A DNA stretch of 34,397 nucleotides. Source: an uncultured Actinomycetes bacterium. Its GTDB lineage: Bacteria > Actinomycetota > Actinomycetes > S36-B12 > UBA5976. The notes beneath the pieces were generated by a model. It worked only from the letters and a program-made list of their open reading frames with translations. It made no database searches and was not told the DNA's origin. This document shows, piece after piece, positions 9,149 to 17,536 of the stretch; position 1 is the stretch's first letter, and each line of letters begins with the position of its first letter. The DNA lies in contig CAJBBC010000109.1 in NCBI GenBank assembly GCA_903951185.1, forward strand, positions 1 through 34,397. The letters run 5' to 3'. A program made the position numbers and the translations under genes.

Positions 9149-10143
9149 TTTAAACCAGAGTACGAATGCAAGCCTTGAATCACTGTATTCACAACGAAGT
9201 AATTGAAAATAATTGCTAAGAAGCCAGCGATGGCAATGTATGCAGCCCTACGTCCACGCCAACCTGCAGTTGCTCTGGCGTGTAAATAAGCCGCATAAAT
9301 AACCCAAGTTATAAACGCCCAAGTTTCTTTTGGATCCCAACCCCAGTAACGTCCCCAAGCGGCTTCAGCCCAAATCGCTCCCGCTATTACCGAGAAAGTC
9401 CAAAGCGGAAACATAAAGGCGTGAATTCGGTAAGCCATTAAATCTAATCGGTCAGCATTTGGTAGTCGCTTAGCTAGTTGATCCAATTTTGTTGCGGTAG
9501 TACTAGCTTTAATCCGATCCTCAGATTTTTCAGCAATTAAATAAAGGCTCGACAGCAGCGCGCCCACGGTAAATGCACCGATACAAACGATTGCAGTCGT
9601 TACGTGAATCGCTAGCCAGTAGGACCGAAGTGCTGGAACTAACGGCGCACTTTCGGTGTACAGCACCGTAATTGCTAAACCAAGAGCTAGTAAAACTGGA
9701 ATCGTGATAAACAAACCAAGCCAACGCAAATCACGCTTTAACGATAGTGCGCAATATGCAGCGGTAATCGAAAAACCTGCAGCAATGGAAAACTCATACA
9801 TATTTCCCCACGGCAATCGATTAGCCGATAGTCCACGCAGTACTAAAGCGCCGCCAATCAAAATAGTGCTCAACCACATCACGGCCATGCCAATATTTCC
9901 CGCACGCCTTCCAGCGCCTTCGGCATTTGAAGTCGTAACTGAAGGAGTTTCTAAAGTTGTGGTTGCGCCCATTTTTAATTGGTGGGAAATCTCAATGGAT
10001 CGATTTTCTGAATTAGAAATAGGTTCTAGCTGGCGACCTTTAGCTAGTGCAACACTGAATGCGACCATGCCTGCAGTCAAAGTGGTCATCGCACCATAAA
10101 TAAGAAGATCGCTTAACTCGGCCAAACTTTGATCTATTTGCAT
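9145..10143 (-). CDS. ccsB: Cytochrome c biogenesis protein CcsB (CcsA/ResC family)
   Basis: This is the haem-handling membrane subunit of the system II cytochrome c synthase. The 332-residue polytopic protein carries the tryptophan-rich WWD motif WGRYWGWDPKETW (263-275) and flanking conserved histidines, including His288 (YLHAR) and His325 (GLHSY), which in the family ligate haem. It follows resB by 17 nt and is the last gene of the minus-strand run from rex. Databases call the same protein CcsA, CcsB or ResC. Confidence 0.95.
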   Translation of the reverse strand: MQIDQSLAELSDLLIYGAMTTLTAGMVAFSVALAKGRQLEPISNSENRSIEISHQLKMGATTTLETPSVTTSNAEGAGRRAGNIGMAVMWLSTILIGGALVLRGLSANRLPWGNMYEFSIAAGFSITAAYCALSLKRDLRWLGLFITIPVLLALGLAITVLYTESAPLVPALRSYWLAIHVTTAIVCIGAFTVGALLSSLYLIAEKSEDRIKASTTATKLDQLAKRLPNADRLDLMAYRIHAFMFPLWTFSVIAGAIWAEAAWGRYWGWDPKETWAFITWVIYAAYLHARATAGWRGRRAAYIAIAGFLAIIFNYFVVNTVIQGLHSYSGLN

Positions 10144-10160
10144 TACAACCTTTTATTCTG

Positions 10161-11636
10161 TTACTTCAAACTTAAAGCTAATTTTTCAATTTCGCTAGTT
10201 AAGCCTGGTGCTTCGGTTTTTGCTAAACCGGCAACTTCACAAAGCGTAGCCCCTTCAGAAGTTTCACTAACCCGTAGCCAAGCTCGACGCCTAGGTACCA
10301 GGAGTGAAAGTGTTAACCCAAAAATCGCTAACATCGAAGCAACCAGTGCCCAGCCTTTACCGTGATCTTGAGTTATTGAAAACGAAGCCCATTCTTTATA
10401 ACCAGTGAACTCAAGCGTTCCTTGGTTTTCGGGTAATTCCCAAGTTTGTCCAGGGATCAACTCTTCAATACCTATGCGCTTCATATTTGTTGTATCTAAT
10501 TTGTACACACTTTGTGGAATGCCATTATCAAGACCAAGATCTCCAAGCCAAGCGCTTAAATAAACAGCGGGGCGATCTGCGGCCGGAAATTCAGATCGGG
10601 GGCCAGTACTAAAGTCAGCACTTAAAGTTGGTAAAAAGAAACCTTGGATCCCAAGTTGTGGCACTGTGTCTGGAATTTTAACCACACCAGTGGAAGTGAA
10701 AGCTCCATCTTGCGGCAAAAATACTGCAGCATCTTGCCAAACAATTTCGCCTGCTTCATTTTTAATTGTGAATTCTGGTGAATAACCATGCCCGACCAAA
10801 TAGACACTTGAACCTGAAACACGTAGCGGTTTATTTACTTGTAATTCAACTTTCTCTACTGGTGAATTAGGTGTACGAACAAGATCGAAATCGGCCTGGA
10901 ACATTCGCGAAGCACCATTTTGCATTCCGCCTCGTTGATATTCGGCGCTGAAATCTGTCAACTCAAAAGCAAAAGGTGAAAGTTCTTCGGGATTGAAATT
11001 ACGCCCCGGTGCAAACGTGTCATATTGCGTAACGTTATTTGCAAATCCAGCGCCTTCACGAACTATAACTGTGCCTTTGTAGCCAGTTGCACCACCAAAT
11101 CCAACTGCAACTAGAACAATAAGTAATGCTAAATGGAAAATTAGATTTCCAGTTTCCCGGGCGTAGCCTCGTTCAGCTGAAATCCAATCTGGACCAGTTC
11201 TAATCCGCCAACCAGATTTACGCCAACTTAGTTCGGCTTTAAGTAAAACGTCCTGCTTCTGGTCGGATACAACCCACTGTTGGTAAGCGGGAAGTCGGTT
11301 TAAATTCGTTGGCGCCTGTGGTGGCAAACTTCTTAACTCTTGCCAATGCACACCCACTCGAGGAATAACACAACCAGCTAGCGAAATAAACAGCAATAAG
11401 TAAATTGCGCCAAACCATGGTGAAGCAAATACATCAAACAAATACAGTCGATCCAATATTGGTCCGGCATCTGGATGGTCACGTAAGTACTGACTAACTC
11501 GAAGTGGCGAAGTACCTCGTTGGGGAAAAAGCGAACCGGGCACACTGGCTAGCGCCAATAAGAACAGCAAAATTAAAGCTGTTCGCATACTAGTTAATTG
11601 CCGCCAAACCCATCGTAAATTCGAACTTAAATTCAA
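10161..11636 (-). CDS. resB: Cytochrome c biogenesis protein ResB
   Basis: ResB is the partner of CcsB in the system II haem ligation complex. The 491-residue protein has N-terminal membrane segments after the conserved RWVWRQLTSMRTAL block, a large extracytoplasmic domain, and a last membrane helix near residue 440. The start must lie upstream of RWVWR. The only good candidate is TTG, which overlaps the ccdA stop as TTGA (4 nt), implying coupled translation. Only weak purine-rich sequence precedes it. Confidence 0.93.
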   Translation of the reverse strand: MNLSSNLRWVWRQLTSMRTALILLFLLALASVPGSLFPQRGTSPLRVSQYLRDHPDAGPILDRLYLFDVFASPWFGAIYLLLFISLAGCVIPRVGVHWQELRSLPPQAPTNLNRLPAYQQWVVSDQKQDVLLKAELSWRKSGWRIRTGPDWISAERGYARETGNLIFHLALLIVLVAVGFGGATGYKGTVIVREGAGFANNVTQYDTFAPGRNFNPEELSPFAFELTDFSAEYQRGGMQNGASRMFQADFDLVRTPNSPVEKVELQVNKPLRVSGSSVYLVGHGYSPEFTIKNEAGEIVWQDAAVFLPQDGAFTSTGVVKIPDTVPQLGIQGFFLPTLSADFSTGPRSEFPAADRPAVYLSAWLGDLGLDNGIPQSVYKLDTTNMKRIGIEELIPGQTWELPENQGTLEFTGYKEWASFSITQDHGKGWALVASMLAIFGLTLSLLVPRRRAWLRVSETSEGATLCEVAGLAKTEAPGLTSEIEKLALSLK

Positions 11637-12430
11637 AGTAACCAGCCATCCCAGTTACTTGCCCAAACCCGAAGTGTGATTGTTAATTCATTCCAATACC
11701 CGGTTACTAATAAAAGGCCAATTGCAATTAATAGAATGCCACCAAAATGCATAATGCCTTTTGAGTGTGAGCGAAGTAGCGCCACTGCTTTGACGCCGCG
11801 TTCTAACATCAGTCCGATAAAAATAAACGGTAAACCTAAGCCGAGACTAAATGCTGCGCTAAGGATGGCTCCGCGTCCAGCGCTAGCTTCCGTTAGCGCC
11901 ATACCTTGCACAGCAGCCAGCGTTGGGCCAATACACGGTGTCCAACCAATTCCAAAAGTAATACCCATAATTAGTGCACCGGCAAGAGTCCCAGTCGGAA
12001 TTCGATGTACTCGCACTTCTCGATTAAGGGCTGGAATCAATCCTAAGAAACCTAAACCTAAAATAATTATGATCACACCACTAAGTGTTTGAATTATTTT
12101 TTGTTGCTCGATAAAAAATTGCCCAGCTGCACCGAAAAGTGCGCCGAATGAAACAAACACAATTGAAAATCCGATTACAAAAAGTAGTGTTCCCCAAAAT
12201 GCGCGTGATTTAGTAATCGAAGTTCGTTTGGCATTTGCGCGCGCGCCGGCAATACCCGCTGCATACGAAAGGTAACCCGGTACAAGTGGCAAAACACAAG
12301 GAGAAAGAAATGAAATAACACCAGCAAGCATGGCAAGTGGAATAGCTAGTAAGAGTGAGCCACTACTCACAATCTCAACAACACCAGTTGGAACTACCGA
12401 CATGTTGATCCCCGAAATCGGGCTGAACAT
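11633..12430 (-). CDS. ccdA: Thiol-disulfide transmembrane transporter CcdA
   Basis: CcdA carries electrons across the membrane to reduce ResA and apocytochrome c. The 265-residue protein has about six hydrophobic helices and the two redox cysteines in LSPCVLPLVPGY and GWTPCIGPT. The ATG lies 2 nt after resA with GAGG about 10 nt upstream. An internal ATG nine residues later could also serve, so the start is not certain. Its TGA overlaps the resB TTG start. Confidence 0.95.
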   Translation of the reverse strand: MFSPISGINMSVVPTGVVEIVSSGSLLLAIPLAMLAGVISFLSPCVLPLVPGYLSYAAGIAGARANAKRTSITKSRAFWGTLLFVIGFSIVFVSFGALFGAAGQFFIEQQKIIQTLSGVIIIILGLGFLGLIPALNREVRVHRIPTGTLAGALIMGITFGIGWTPCIGPTLAAVQGMALTEASAGRGAILSAAFSLGLGLPFIFIGLMLERGVKAVALLRSHSKGIMHFGGILLIAIGLLLVTGYWNELTITLRVWASNWDGWLL

Positions 12431-12432
12431 TT

Positions 12433-12993
12433 CTAGCCATCCTCTAGTACAGCGTTAATTAACAAACGCAATTGAGTCTCGGTGACTGGTCCAAGTATTC
12501 GACCAGCTACCCGCCCACTTCTATCCAACACGAGAGTTGTTGGAGTCGCAGCCGGGCCTAATTTGCCAAAAGCCAAAGTTAGTTTTCCATCTTGATCTTG
12601 GATGGATGGATAGCCAGTTTTAAAGCGCTTATTGAACGCTTGTGCAGCAGCTAGTCCGTCGCGGGTATTTAAACCAATGAATTGAACATCCTGGTTGGCA
12701 AATTCAGTTGAAAGATTCGTTAGCTCAACTGCTTCAGCCCGACATGGTCCACACCAACTTGCCCAGACATTAACGACAATTACTTTTCCTAAATAATTTG
12801 CTAAATCTAGTTGTGCGCCATCAAGTGTGATGCCACTTAGCTGGACAACCTCACCGCGCTGAGCAATATCCAAAAGTGTCATTGCCCCGTTACCAGCTAC
12901 ATAACTTGTTTGGGTATCGCCAGTGGAACTTTCGCTGGTGCCACAGCCAACTAAAAATGGAAGACAAAAAATTACAGCAAGTAACTTACGCAC
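12433..12993 (-). CDS. resA: Thiol-disulfide oxidoreductase lipoprotein (ResA/TlpA/CcsX-like)
   Basis: This protein reduces the haem-binding cysteines of apocytochrome c outside the membrane. It has a short basic N terminus, a hydrophobic stretch and the lipobox LVGC, then a thioredoxin-fold domain with WCGPC. I chose the GTG at 12993, which overlaps the previous gene by 8 nt and gives a compact lipoprotein signal (MRKLLAVIF...). A longer version from TTG at 13017 is open and cannot be excluded, since neither start has a strong ribosome site. Downstream ccdA supplies its electrons. Confidence 0.9.
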   Translation of the reverse strand: MRKLLAVIFCLPFLVGCGTSESSTGDTQTSYVAGNGAMTLLDIAQRGEVVQLSGITLDGAQLDLANYLGKVIVVNVWASWCGPCRAEAVELTNLSTEFANQDVQFIGLNTRDGLAAAQAFNKRFKTGYPSIQDQDGKLTLAFGKLGPAATPTTLVLDRSGRVAGRILGPVTETQLRLLINAVLEDG

Positions 12994-13633
12994 CTGCAAT
13001 CTTGCTCGCTTTCGCAATCAAGTCAGCTGAAGGTTCAGAATAAACAACAGCTGAGAGTTGATCGCCGTCAAAGACTAAAGAGGTGATTGAAGCTAAATTA
13101 CATTGGCGTTTGCGAGGATCATGTGCGAAACGACGTCCTTCAAAATCTAAGCGGCTAATCCAAATTGGAAGTTGGTGGCTTACTAAAACTGCTTCGTGAC
13201 CACGAGCAAGATCTCGGGCATCATGAACCGCTTTACGCATTCGAGCAGCCACAATTTTGTATGGCTCACCCCAGGAAGGTTTTATTGGGTTATACAAGTG
13301 CCGCCATGCTTTAGGTTGACGTAAGACGCCATCGCCAACTGAAACCCGTTGTCCTTCAAAAATATTTTCAGCTTCGATTAAATTGCCATCGATCCCGATT
13401 TGCAGTCCATGCACATTTGCAACCGGCGCTGCTGTTTGTTGAGCACGCTCTAGTGGTGAACTAACTATTGCCGCAATGTCATGTTTAGCTAAAGCTGCAC
13501 CAGCCCGCGCAGCCATCTCGTGTCCAAGTTCAGATAAAACGTAACCTGGTAAACGTCCGTATAAAACTTTGGCAGGGTTATGAACTTCCCCATGGCGAAG
13601 TAAGTGAACGGTAGTTCGCACTTCGGAAGTCAT
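12986..13633 (-). CDS. Histidine phosphatase family protein (phosphoglycerate-mutase-like)
   Basis: The 215-residue protein has the LRHGE phosphohistidine motif (12-16), SSPLERAQQTA and VSHQLPI, typical of the histidine phosphatase superfamily. The substrate is unknown. Actinobacteria commonly keep a member of this family just before the resA-ccdA-resB-ccsB genes (Rv0525 in M. tuberculosis), so the context is conserved even though the role is not established. ATG starts 2 nt after hemD. Confidence 0.88.
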   Translation of the reverse strand: MTSEVRTTVHLLRHGEVHNPAKVLYGRLPGYVLSELGHEMAARAGAALAKHDIAAIVSSPLERAQQTAAPVANVHGLQIGIDGNLIEAENIFEGQRVSVGDGVLRQPKAWRHLYNPIKPSWGEPYKIVAARMRKAVHDARDLARGHEAVLVSHQLPIWISRLDFEGRRFAHDPRKRQCNLASITSLVFDGDQLSAVVYSEPSADLIAKASKIAGA

Positions 13634-13635
13634 GA

Positions 13636-15303
13636 TTAAGTCGCGCGACGACGAGCTGCGGAACGTTTACGTGATGGACGCCAACCAACTGCACCAGTTT
13701 GCGCAGCCTCTTCGCGTAAACCAAAACCATGGGTAGCCAATGCATTAATTAGCGATTCAATTGATGCATCTTCTGGAAGTACATCAACACGTAGGCCGTG
13801 TTCTTGGGCAGTCTTTGCAGTAGCTGGTCCAATACAAGCAATGATGCTAGCTGGATGTGGTTTCCCCGCAATTCCAACTAGATTTCGCACAGTACTACTC
13901 GAAGTAAATACCACTGCATCAAAACCGCCACTCTTTATAGCTTCGCGAGTTTCGACTGCTGGTGGTGCTGCGCGCACGGTACGGAATGCAGTTACGTCTT
14001 CAACTTCCCAACCAAGTTCAGTTAAGCCAGCAACTAAAGTGTCGGTGGCGATATCAGCACGCGGTAAGAAAATTCGATTAATTGGATCAACTAATTGATC
14101 AAACTCTGGCCATTCATCTAATAACGCTGCCGTAGTTTGTTCGTCAACCGGAACTAAATCAGGGCGAACACCCATCGCGATTAATGCATCAACAGTTTCA
14201 GCACCGATCGCAGCAACTCGAATACCCGAAAGTGAGCGAGCATCTAAGCCATATTCTTGGAAGCGTTCACGAATGGCTCGCACTGCATTAAGGCTGGTGA
14301 ATACCACCCATTCAAATCGACCAGAGACTAAACCATGTACGGCACGTTCCATTTGTTGTGGTGTGCGCGGTGGTTCAACTGACATTGTTGGTACCTCAAA
14401 TGGAACTGCACCAAAAGTAATTAGTTGTTCGCAAATATCTGCGGCTGAATCTTTAGTTTTCGGAACTAATACTCGCCAACCGTGTAGCGGACGATTTTCA
14501 TACCAAGATGTTCGTTCGCCGGCTGTCTCACCGATAATTACTAAACCTTGACCTGCTTGCTTAGCGAGTTTCACTGCAGCGGGTAACTGTTCCAAAGTTG
14601 AATGTAGTGAACGTTGTTCTACGGTTGCACCATCACGAATAATCGAAACTGGTGTTTGCGGATCGCGACCAGCTTTAACTAAAGCTTTACTTATTTCATG
14701 TGCTCGGTCTGCCGCATTGTGTATTACTAGTGCAACTAATGAGTCAGTGTGTAGTGACCAATCGATACCTGGTGCATCAGCATCCAGAATTCGAACTTCG
14801 CGAGTGCGGCCACCGGTTAATGACATTCCGACATGAGCAGGTACAGCAGTTAGCGCAGAAACCCCAGCCGCAACTTCAAAATTAAGTTCAGCTTGCGCTA
14901 AAGCAGCTGTCTCTAAAGCTAACCGACCATCAAGTACTGGGTCGCCGGAAAGTAAGCGGACAACTTGTTGACCAATTTTGTTTGCATCACTAATCACTTT
15001 TGTACGAGCAGCAAGTGACATCGGAATGCCGTTTGCATCGATGGCGATTAGTACTTGGCCATGAGTAACTTTCTCGGCCAGAAGTACTAAATCAGGATCC
15101 ACTAAAACTACATCTGCCTGTGTCAATAATCTGTGCGCCCGCACAGTTAATAGATCAGGGTCGCCGGGGCCCGCGACTACAAATGAGACTCCAACAGCTG
15201 CAGTAGCCGGTGATGCCATTCCCATACCTACCTTGTTAGTTTCGGCAATATTTGCTTGCGCAATATTGTCTTGTTCCATATTTGGTTCGAAAACATTTGT
15301 CAT
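13636..15303 (-). CDS. hemD: Uroporphyrinogen-III C-methyltransferase/synthase fusion (CobA-HemD)
   Basis: The 555-residue protein fuses an N-terminal SUMT-like domain (about 38-265, GPGDPD at 45-50) to a C-terminal uroporphyrinogen-III synthase domain (about 275-520), followed by a basic tail. The HemD half would cyclise hydroxymethylbilane. The SUMT half would methylate uroporphyrinogen III toward sirohaem or cobalamin. The usual SUMT glycine motif GGDPF reads SGDPV here (119-123), so methyltransferase activity is uncertain. ATG starts 3 nt after rex. In many actinobacteria hemA and hemC sit between rex and hemD and hemB follows; none is here. No haem-synthesis gene other than hemD is in the window. 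Confidence 0.92.
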   Translation of the reverse strand: MTNVFEPNMEQDNIAQANIAETNKVGMGMASPATAAVGVSFVVAGPGDPDLLTVRAHRLLTQADVVLVDPDLVLLAEKVTHGQVLIAIDANGIPMSLAARTKVISDANKIGQQVVRLLSGDPVLDGRLALETAALAQAELNFEVAAGVSALTAVPAHVGMSLTGGRTREVRILDADAPGIDWSLHTDSLVALVIHNAADRAHEISKALVKAGRDPQTPVSIIRDGATVEQRSLHSTLEQLPAAVKLAKQAGQGLVIIGETAGERTSWYENRPLHGWRVLVPKTKDSAADICEQLITFGAVPFEVPTMSVEPPRTPQQMERAVHGLVSGRFEWVVFTSLNAVRAIRERFQEYGLDARSLSGIRVAAIGAETVDALIAMGVRPDLVPVDEQTTAALLDEWPEFDQLVDPINRIFLPRADIATDTLVAGLTELGWEVEDVTAFRTVRAAPPAVETREAIKSGGFDAVVFTSSSTVRNLVGIAGKPHPASIIACIGPATAKTAQEHGLRVDVLPEDASIESLINALATHGFGLREEAAQTGAVGWRPSRKRSAARRRAT

Positions 15304-15306
15304 ACG

Positions 15307-16011
15307 TTATCCAGCATTCGATTCAGCCATCGCAAGTTGAGACTTACGTTGTTCATGGAATGCCAAAATTTGTAATTCAGTTGCTAGATCGACCCGACGC
15401 ACATCGACACCCGCAGGTACTTCAAGCAGAACCGGCGCAAAATTAAGAATGCTGGTCACCCCATGGCGAACCAGCACATCACAAACTTCTTGAGCGGATT
15501 TTTCTGGCGTTGCAATCACACCAATTGAAACTCCGCTCGAGCGAACTATTTGCGGAAGATCAGCTATTGAACTAATTACTACATTCAAACCAGCTACCGA
15601 AACTTGTTCGCCAACGCGGTTATCGTCTGAATCGAAAAGTCCGACCACTTTGAAACCACGTGATGCGAAACCTGGGTAGCCAGCAAGAGCGTGACCAAGG
15701 TTTCCAATACCAACAATTACAACTGGCCACTGTTGAGTTAAACCTAATGCGCGAGCAATTTGATAAAGCAAGAATTCAACATCGTAACCAACGCCACGTG
15801 TGCCATAAGAACCTAAGAAAGATAAATCCTTGCGCAGCTTCGCGCTACTAACACCTGATGCATCGGCAAGCTCTTCAGAAGAAACTAAAAGGATGCCACG
15901 ACTAGCCATTGAGACGAGTGAACGGTGATACGTCGGTAAGCGATTTACGGTTGCATCGGGGATGCCACTTCGAACACCTTGTGGTGTTTTCGCAACAGGC
16001 GAGACTGACAT
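15307..16011 (-). CDS. rex: Redox-sensing transcriptional repressor Rex
   Basis: Rex senses the NADH/NAD+ ratio and represses respiratory genes when NADH is low. The 234-residue protein has an N-terminal winged helix (about 20-80, with AKLRKDLSFLG for DNA contact) and a Rossmann domain with GIGNLG at 101-106. ATG is preceded by AAAGG at good spacing. It leads the run into hemD and the cytochrome c maturation genes. The 211 nt upstream hold an inverted repeat but no clear match to the TTGTGAA-type Rex site. Confidence 0.95.
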   Translation of the reverse strand: MSVSPVAKTPQGVRSGIPDATVNRLPTYHRSLVSMASRGILLVSSEELADASGVSSAKLRKDLSFLGSYGTRGVGYDVEFLLYQIARALGLTQQWPVVIVGIGNLGHALAGYPGFASRGFKVVGLFDSDDNRVGEQVSVAGLNVVISSIADLPQIVRSSGVSIGVIATPEKSAQEVCDVLVRHGVTSILNFAPVLLEVPAGVDVRRVDLATELQILAFHEQRKSQLAMAESNAG

Positions 16012-16059
16012 TCAACCAACCTTTTTCGTCCTTATGGCGAACAGATTAGGTGCATATCG

Positions 16060-16089
16060 GCCAACGTCAAAATTGGCATATTTGCCCAA
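16060..16089. promoter_or_regulatory. Inverted repeat upstream of rex, possible operator
   Basis: GCCAA (16060-16064) and TTGGC (16073-16077) form a perfect 5-bp inverted repeat with an 8-nt gap. A third, imperfect half-site GCCCAA follows at 16084-16089. The group lies about 50-80 nt before the rex start, where an operator would be expected. It does not match the known Rex consensus, so the binding protein is unknown. Confidence 0.3.
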
Positions 16090-16222
16090 CTTCGTGCTAA
16101 GCAAAACGAGATTTTTGTGTTTGTTACTGGTGTGACTAACGTGACTTAACTCTTGTTTTTACCCTTTAAATTAAGCGATATATCGACGTGCAAAATAAGT
16201 GTGCAGAATCGAAAAAATGATG

Positions 16223-16462
16223 TTAACTAACCAGCGCGCTACGTAGGCGATCTGGATTTACTCGCCATTGGTCATGGACTTTGCCATCCACCAAAGTCAC
16301 TGGGATTGACTCGAAGTACTGATCGGCTAATGCTGGGTTATCCAAAATAGATAGCTCAGTCCAGCCAATTTCTAGGTCAGCACAAACTTGGGAAATAACT
16401 AAGCGGGCATCATCGCAAAGGTGGCAGCCAGGCTTGCCAATTAGCGTCACTCGTGATTCCAA
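16223..16462 (-). CDS. Glutaredoxin-like thiol protein (DUF836/Rv0508-like)
   Basis: The 79-residue protein has a glutaredoxin-like fold with CHLC (Cys13, Cys16) and the cis-proline region SIPVTLVDG. The start is TTG, supported by GGAAAGG seven bases upstream. A GTG four codons in would lie too far from that site. It is the small thiol oxidoreductase usually found near rex and the hem genes in actinobacteria. The partner is unknown. It is divergent from the HAD phosphatase gene across 64 nt. Confidence 0.85.
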   Translation of the reverse strand: MESRVTLIGKPGCHLCDDARLVISQVCADLEIGWTELSILDNPALADQYFESIPVTLVDGKVHDQWRVNPDRLRSALVS

Positions 16463-16513
16463 GAGTTAACCTTTCCGAAATGTCTTATTAAGTTTCGCAT
16501 AGCCTTGTATTAC

Positions 16514-16519
16514 TAACCT
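16514..16519 (+). promoter_or_regulatory. Candidate -10 element for leaderless HAD gene
   Basis: TAACCT fits TANNNT and ends 7 nt before the ATG at 16527. No ribosome-binding site lies in between, so the message is likely leaderless. Confidence 0.5.
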
Positions 16520-16526
16520 ATTTAGT

Positions 16527-17330
16527 ATGGCGAGTACTGAGCAGCCGACTCCTCAAATTGTCGCATTTTTCGACATTGATAACACGATTATGCGCGGGGC
16601 CAGTATTTTTCATCTAGCCCGCGGTCTCTTTTCCAGAAAATTTCTAACAGTTTCTGACATCACTAAATATGGAGCTGCCCAAGGAAAATTCTTACTCGCC
16701 GGTAAAGAGAATATTCAAGACATGGCAAGGATCACTGAAAATGCCTTGGCTTTTGTTGCTGGCCGAAATGTTAGTGAAGTGATGGCTTTAGCCGATGAAA
16801 TCTACGACGAGAATATGGAATCTAAAGTTTGGCCTGGGACGATTGAACTAGCCCGAGGACATCTAGCCAGCGGTCACCAAGTTTGGCTTGTCTCAGCCGC
16901 ACCAATTGAACTTGCCGATTTAATTGCGCGAAAACTTGGCTTTACAGGTGCCTTGGCCACAGTAAGTGAAGTAGTCGAAGGCACTTACACCGGAAAGTTA
17001 GTTTCAAAACCGATGCACGGCCCTGAGAAAGCTGCCGCAATAGAGCGGCTGGCGATCAGCATGGAAATAGATTTAGCAAATTGTTTTGCTTATTCCGATT
17101 CAATAAATGACATTCCACTACTTACAAAAGTCGGTAACCCGCGAGCCGTAAATCCAGATAGCCACTTGCGGAATTTTGCTAAATTAGCTAACTGGCCAAT
17201 CCATGATTACCGGCGTCAACGCATCGTTAAGCGCTACGTAATTCCAGCTGGAATTACCACATTGGCGCTGGTTGGTACTCGCGCTGGGTTAGCCATAAAT
17301 TCGAGTCGTAAAAGCGAAAACAGCAGATAA
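16527..17330 (+). CDS. HAD-IB family phosphatase, SerB-like
   Basis: The 267-residue protein has HAD motif I FFDIDNT (Asp16, Asp18), motif II VSAAP, and motif IV SDSINDIPLL, followed by the NPD...LANWPI block typical of the HAD-IB group (TIGR01490-like, similar to mycobacterial SerB1). A hydrophobic segment near residues 238-258 suggests a C-terminal membrane anchor. True phosphoserine phosphatase activity is not assured, because HAD-IB proteins act on several phosphomonoesters. A strong hairpin begins inside its stop codon. Confidence 0.87.
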   Translation: MASTEQPTPQIVAFFDIDNTIMRGASIFHLARGLFSRKFLTVSDITKYGAAQGKFLLAGKENIQDMARITENALAFVAGRNVSEVMALADEIYDENMESKVWPGTIELARGHLASGHQVWLVSAAPIELADLIARKLGFTGALATVSEVVEGTYTGKLVSKPMHGPEKAAAIERLAISMEIDLANCFAYSDSINDIPLLTKVGNPRAVNPDSHLRNFAKLANWPIHDYRRQRIVKRYVIPAGITTLALVGTRAGLAINSSRKSENSR

Positions 17331-17345
17331 AAATATCTGCTGTTT
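17318..17345 (+). terminator. Hairpin terminator after the HAD gene
   Basis: A perfect 12-bp stem (17318-17329 with 17334-17345) closes a 4-base AAAA loop and is followed by an A/T-rich stretch. The stop codon of the HAD gene lies inside the left arm. The hairpin could stop transcription from either side. Confidence 0.75.
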
Positions 17346-17355
17346 AAATAAATTT

Positions 17356-17379
17356 GGCTGCGGGTTTAATCCCACAGCC
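17356..17379 (-). terminator. Hairpin terminator after the bS22 gene
   Basis: GGCTG (17356-17360) pairs with CAGCC (17375-17379) and GGG (17362-17364) with CCC (17371-17373), with one mismatch and a 6-nt loop. On the minus strand it follows the bS22 stop and is trailed by AAATTTATTT. Confidence 0.65.
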
Positions 17380-17388
17380 TAATTTAAA

Positions 17389-17481
17389 TTACTTACGACG
17401 TTTTGAACGTGTCTTTTTTAGCATCTTGCGGTGCTTCTTCTTCGCCATACGTTTACGGCGCTTCTTGATAACGGAGCCCAC
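17389..17481 (-). CDS. Tiny ribosomal protein bS22 (AURKAIP1/COX24-domain protein)
   Basis: A 30-residue, extremely basic protein starting MGSVIKKRRKRMAKKKHRK, with a GTG start and AAAGGG about 8 nt upstream. Its sequence matches the conserved short actinobacterial family with the AURKAIP1/COX24 domain, seen as bS22 on mycobacterial ribosomes. Family members are usually about 33 residues, so this one is slightly short at the C terminus. In mycobacteria the same gene sits beside the excisionase-like regulator, as here. Confidence 0.88.
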   Translation of the reverse strand: MGSVIKKRRKRMAKKKHRKMLKKTRSKRRK

Positions 17482-17536
17482 TTAAGACGCCCTTTCGTAT
17501 TTGCTTTAGTTCTTTAAATTATTTTTAGTTACTTAC

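Noticed and set aside
9656..10099. Plus-strand frame (147 aa) opposite ccsB
   Set aside because: Antisense to the N-terminal half of ccsB, with no motif or ribosome site.
11676..12092. Plus-strand frame (138 aa) opposite ccdA
   Set aside because: Proline/isoleucine-rich sequence antisense to membrane helices, an expected artefact.
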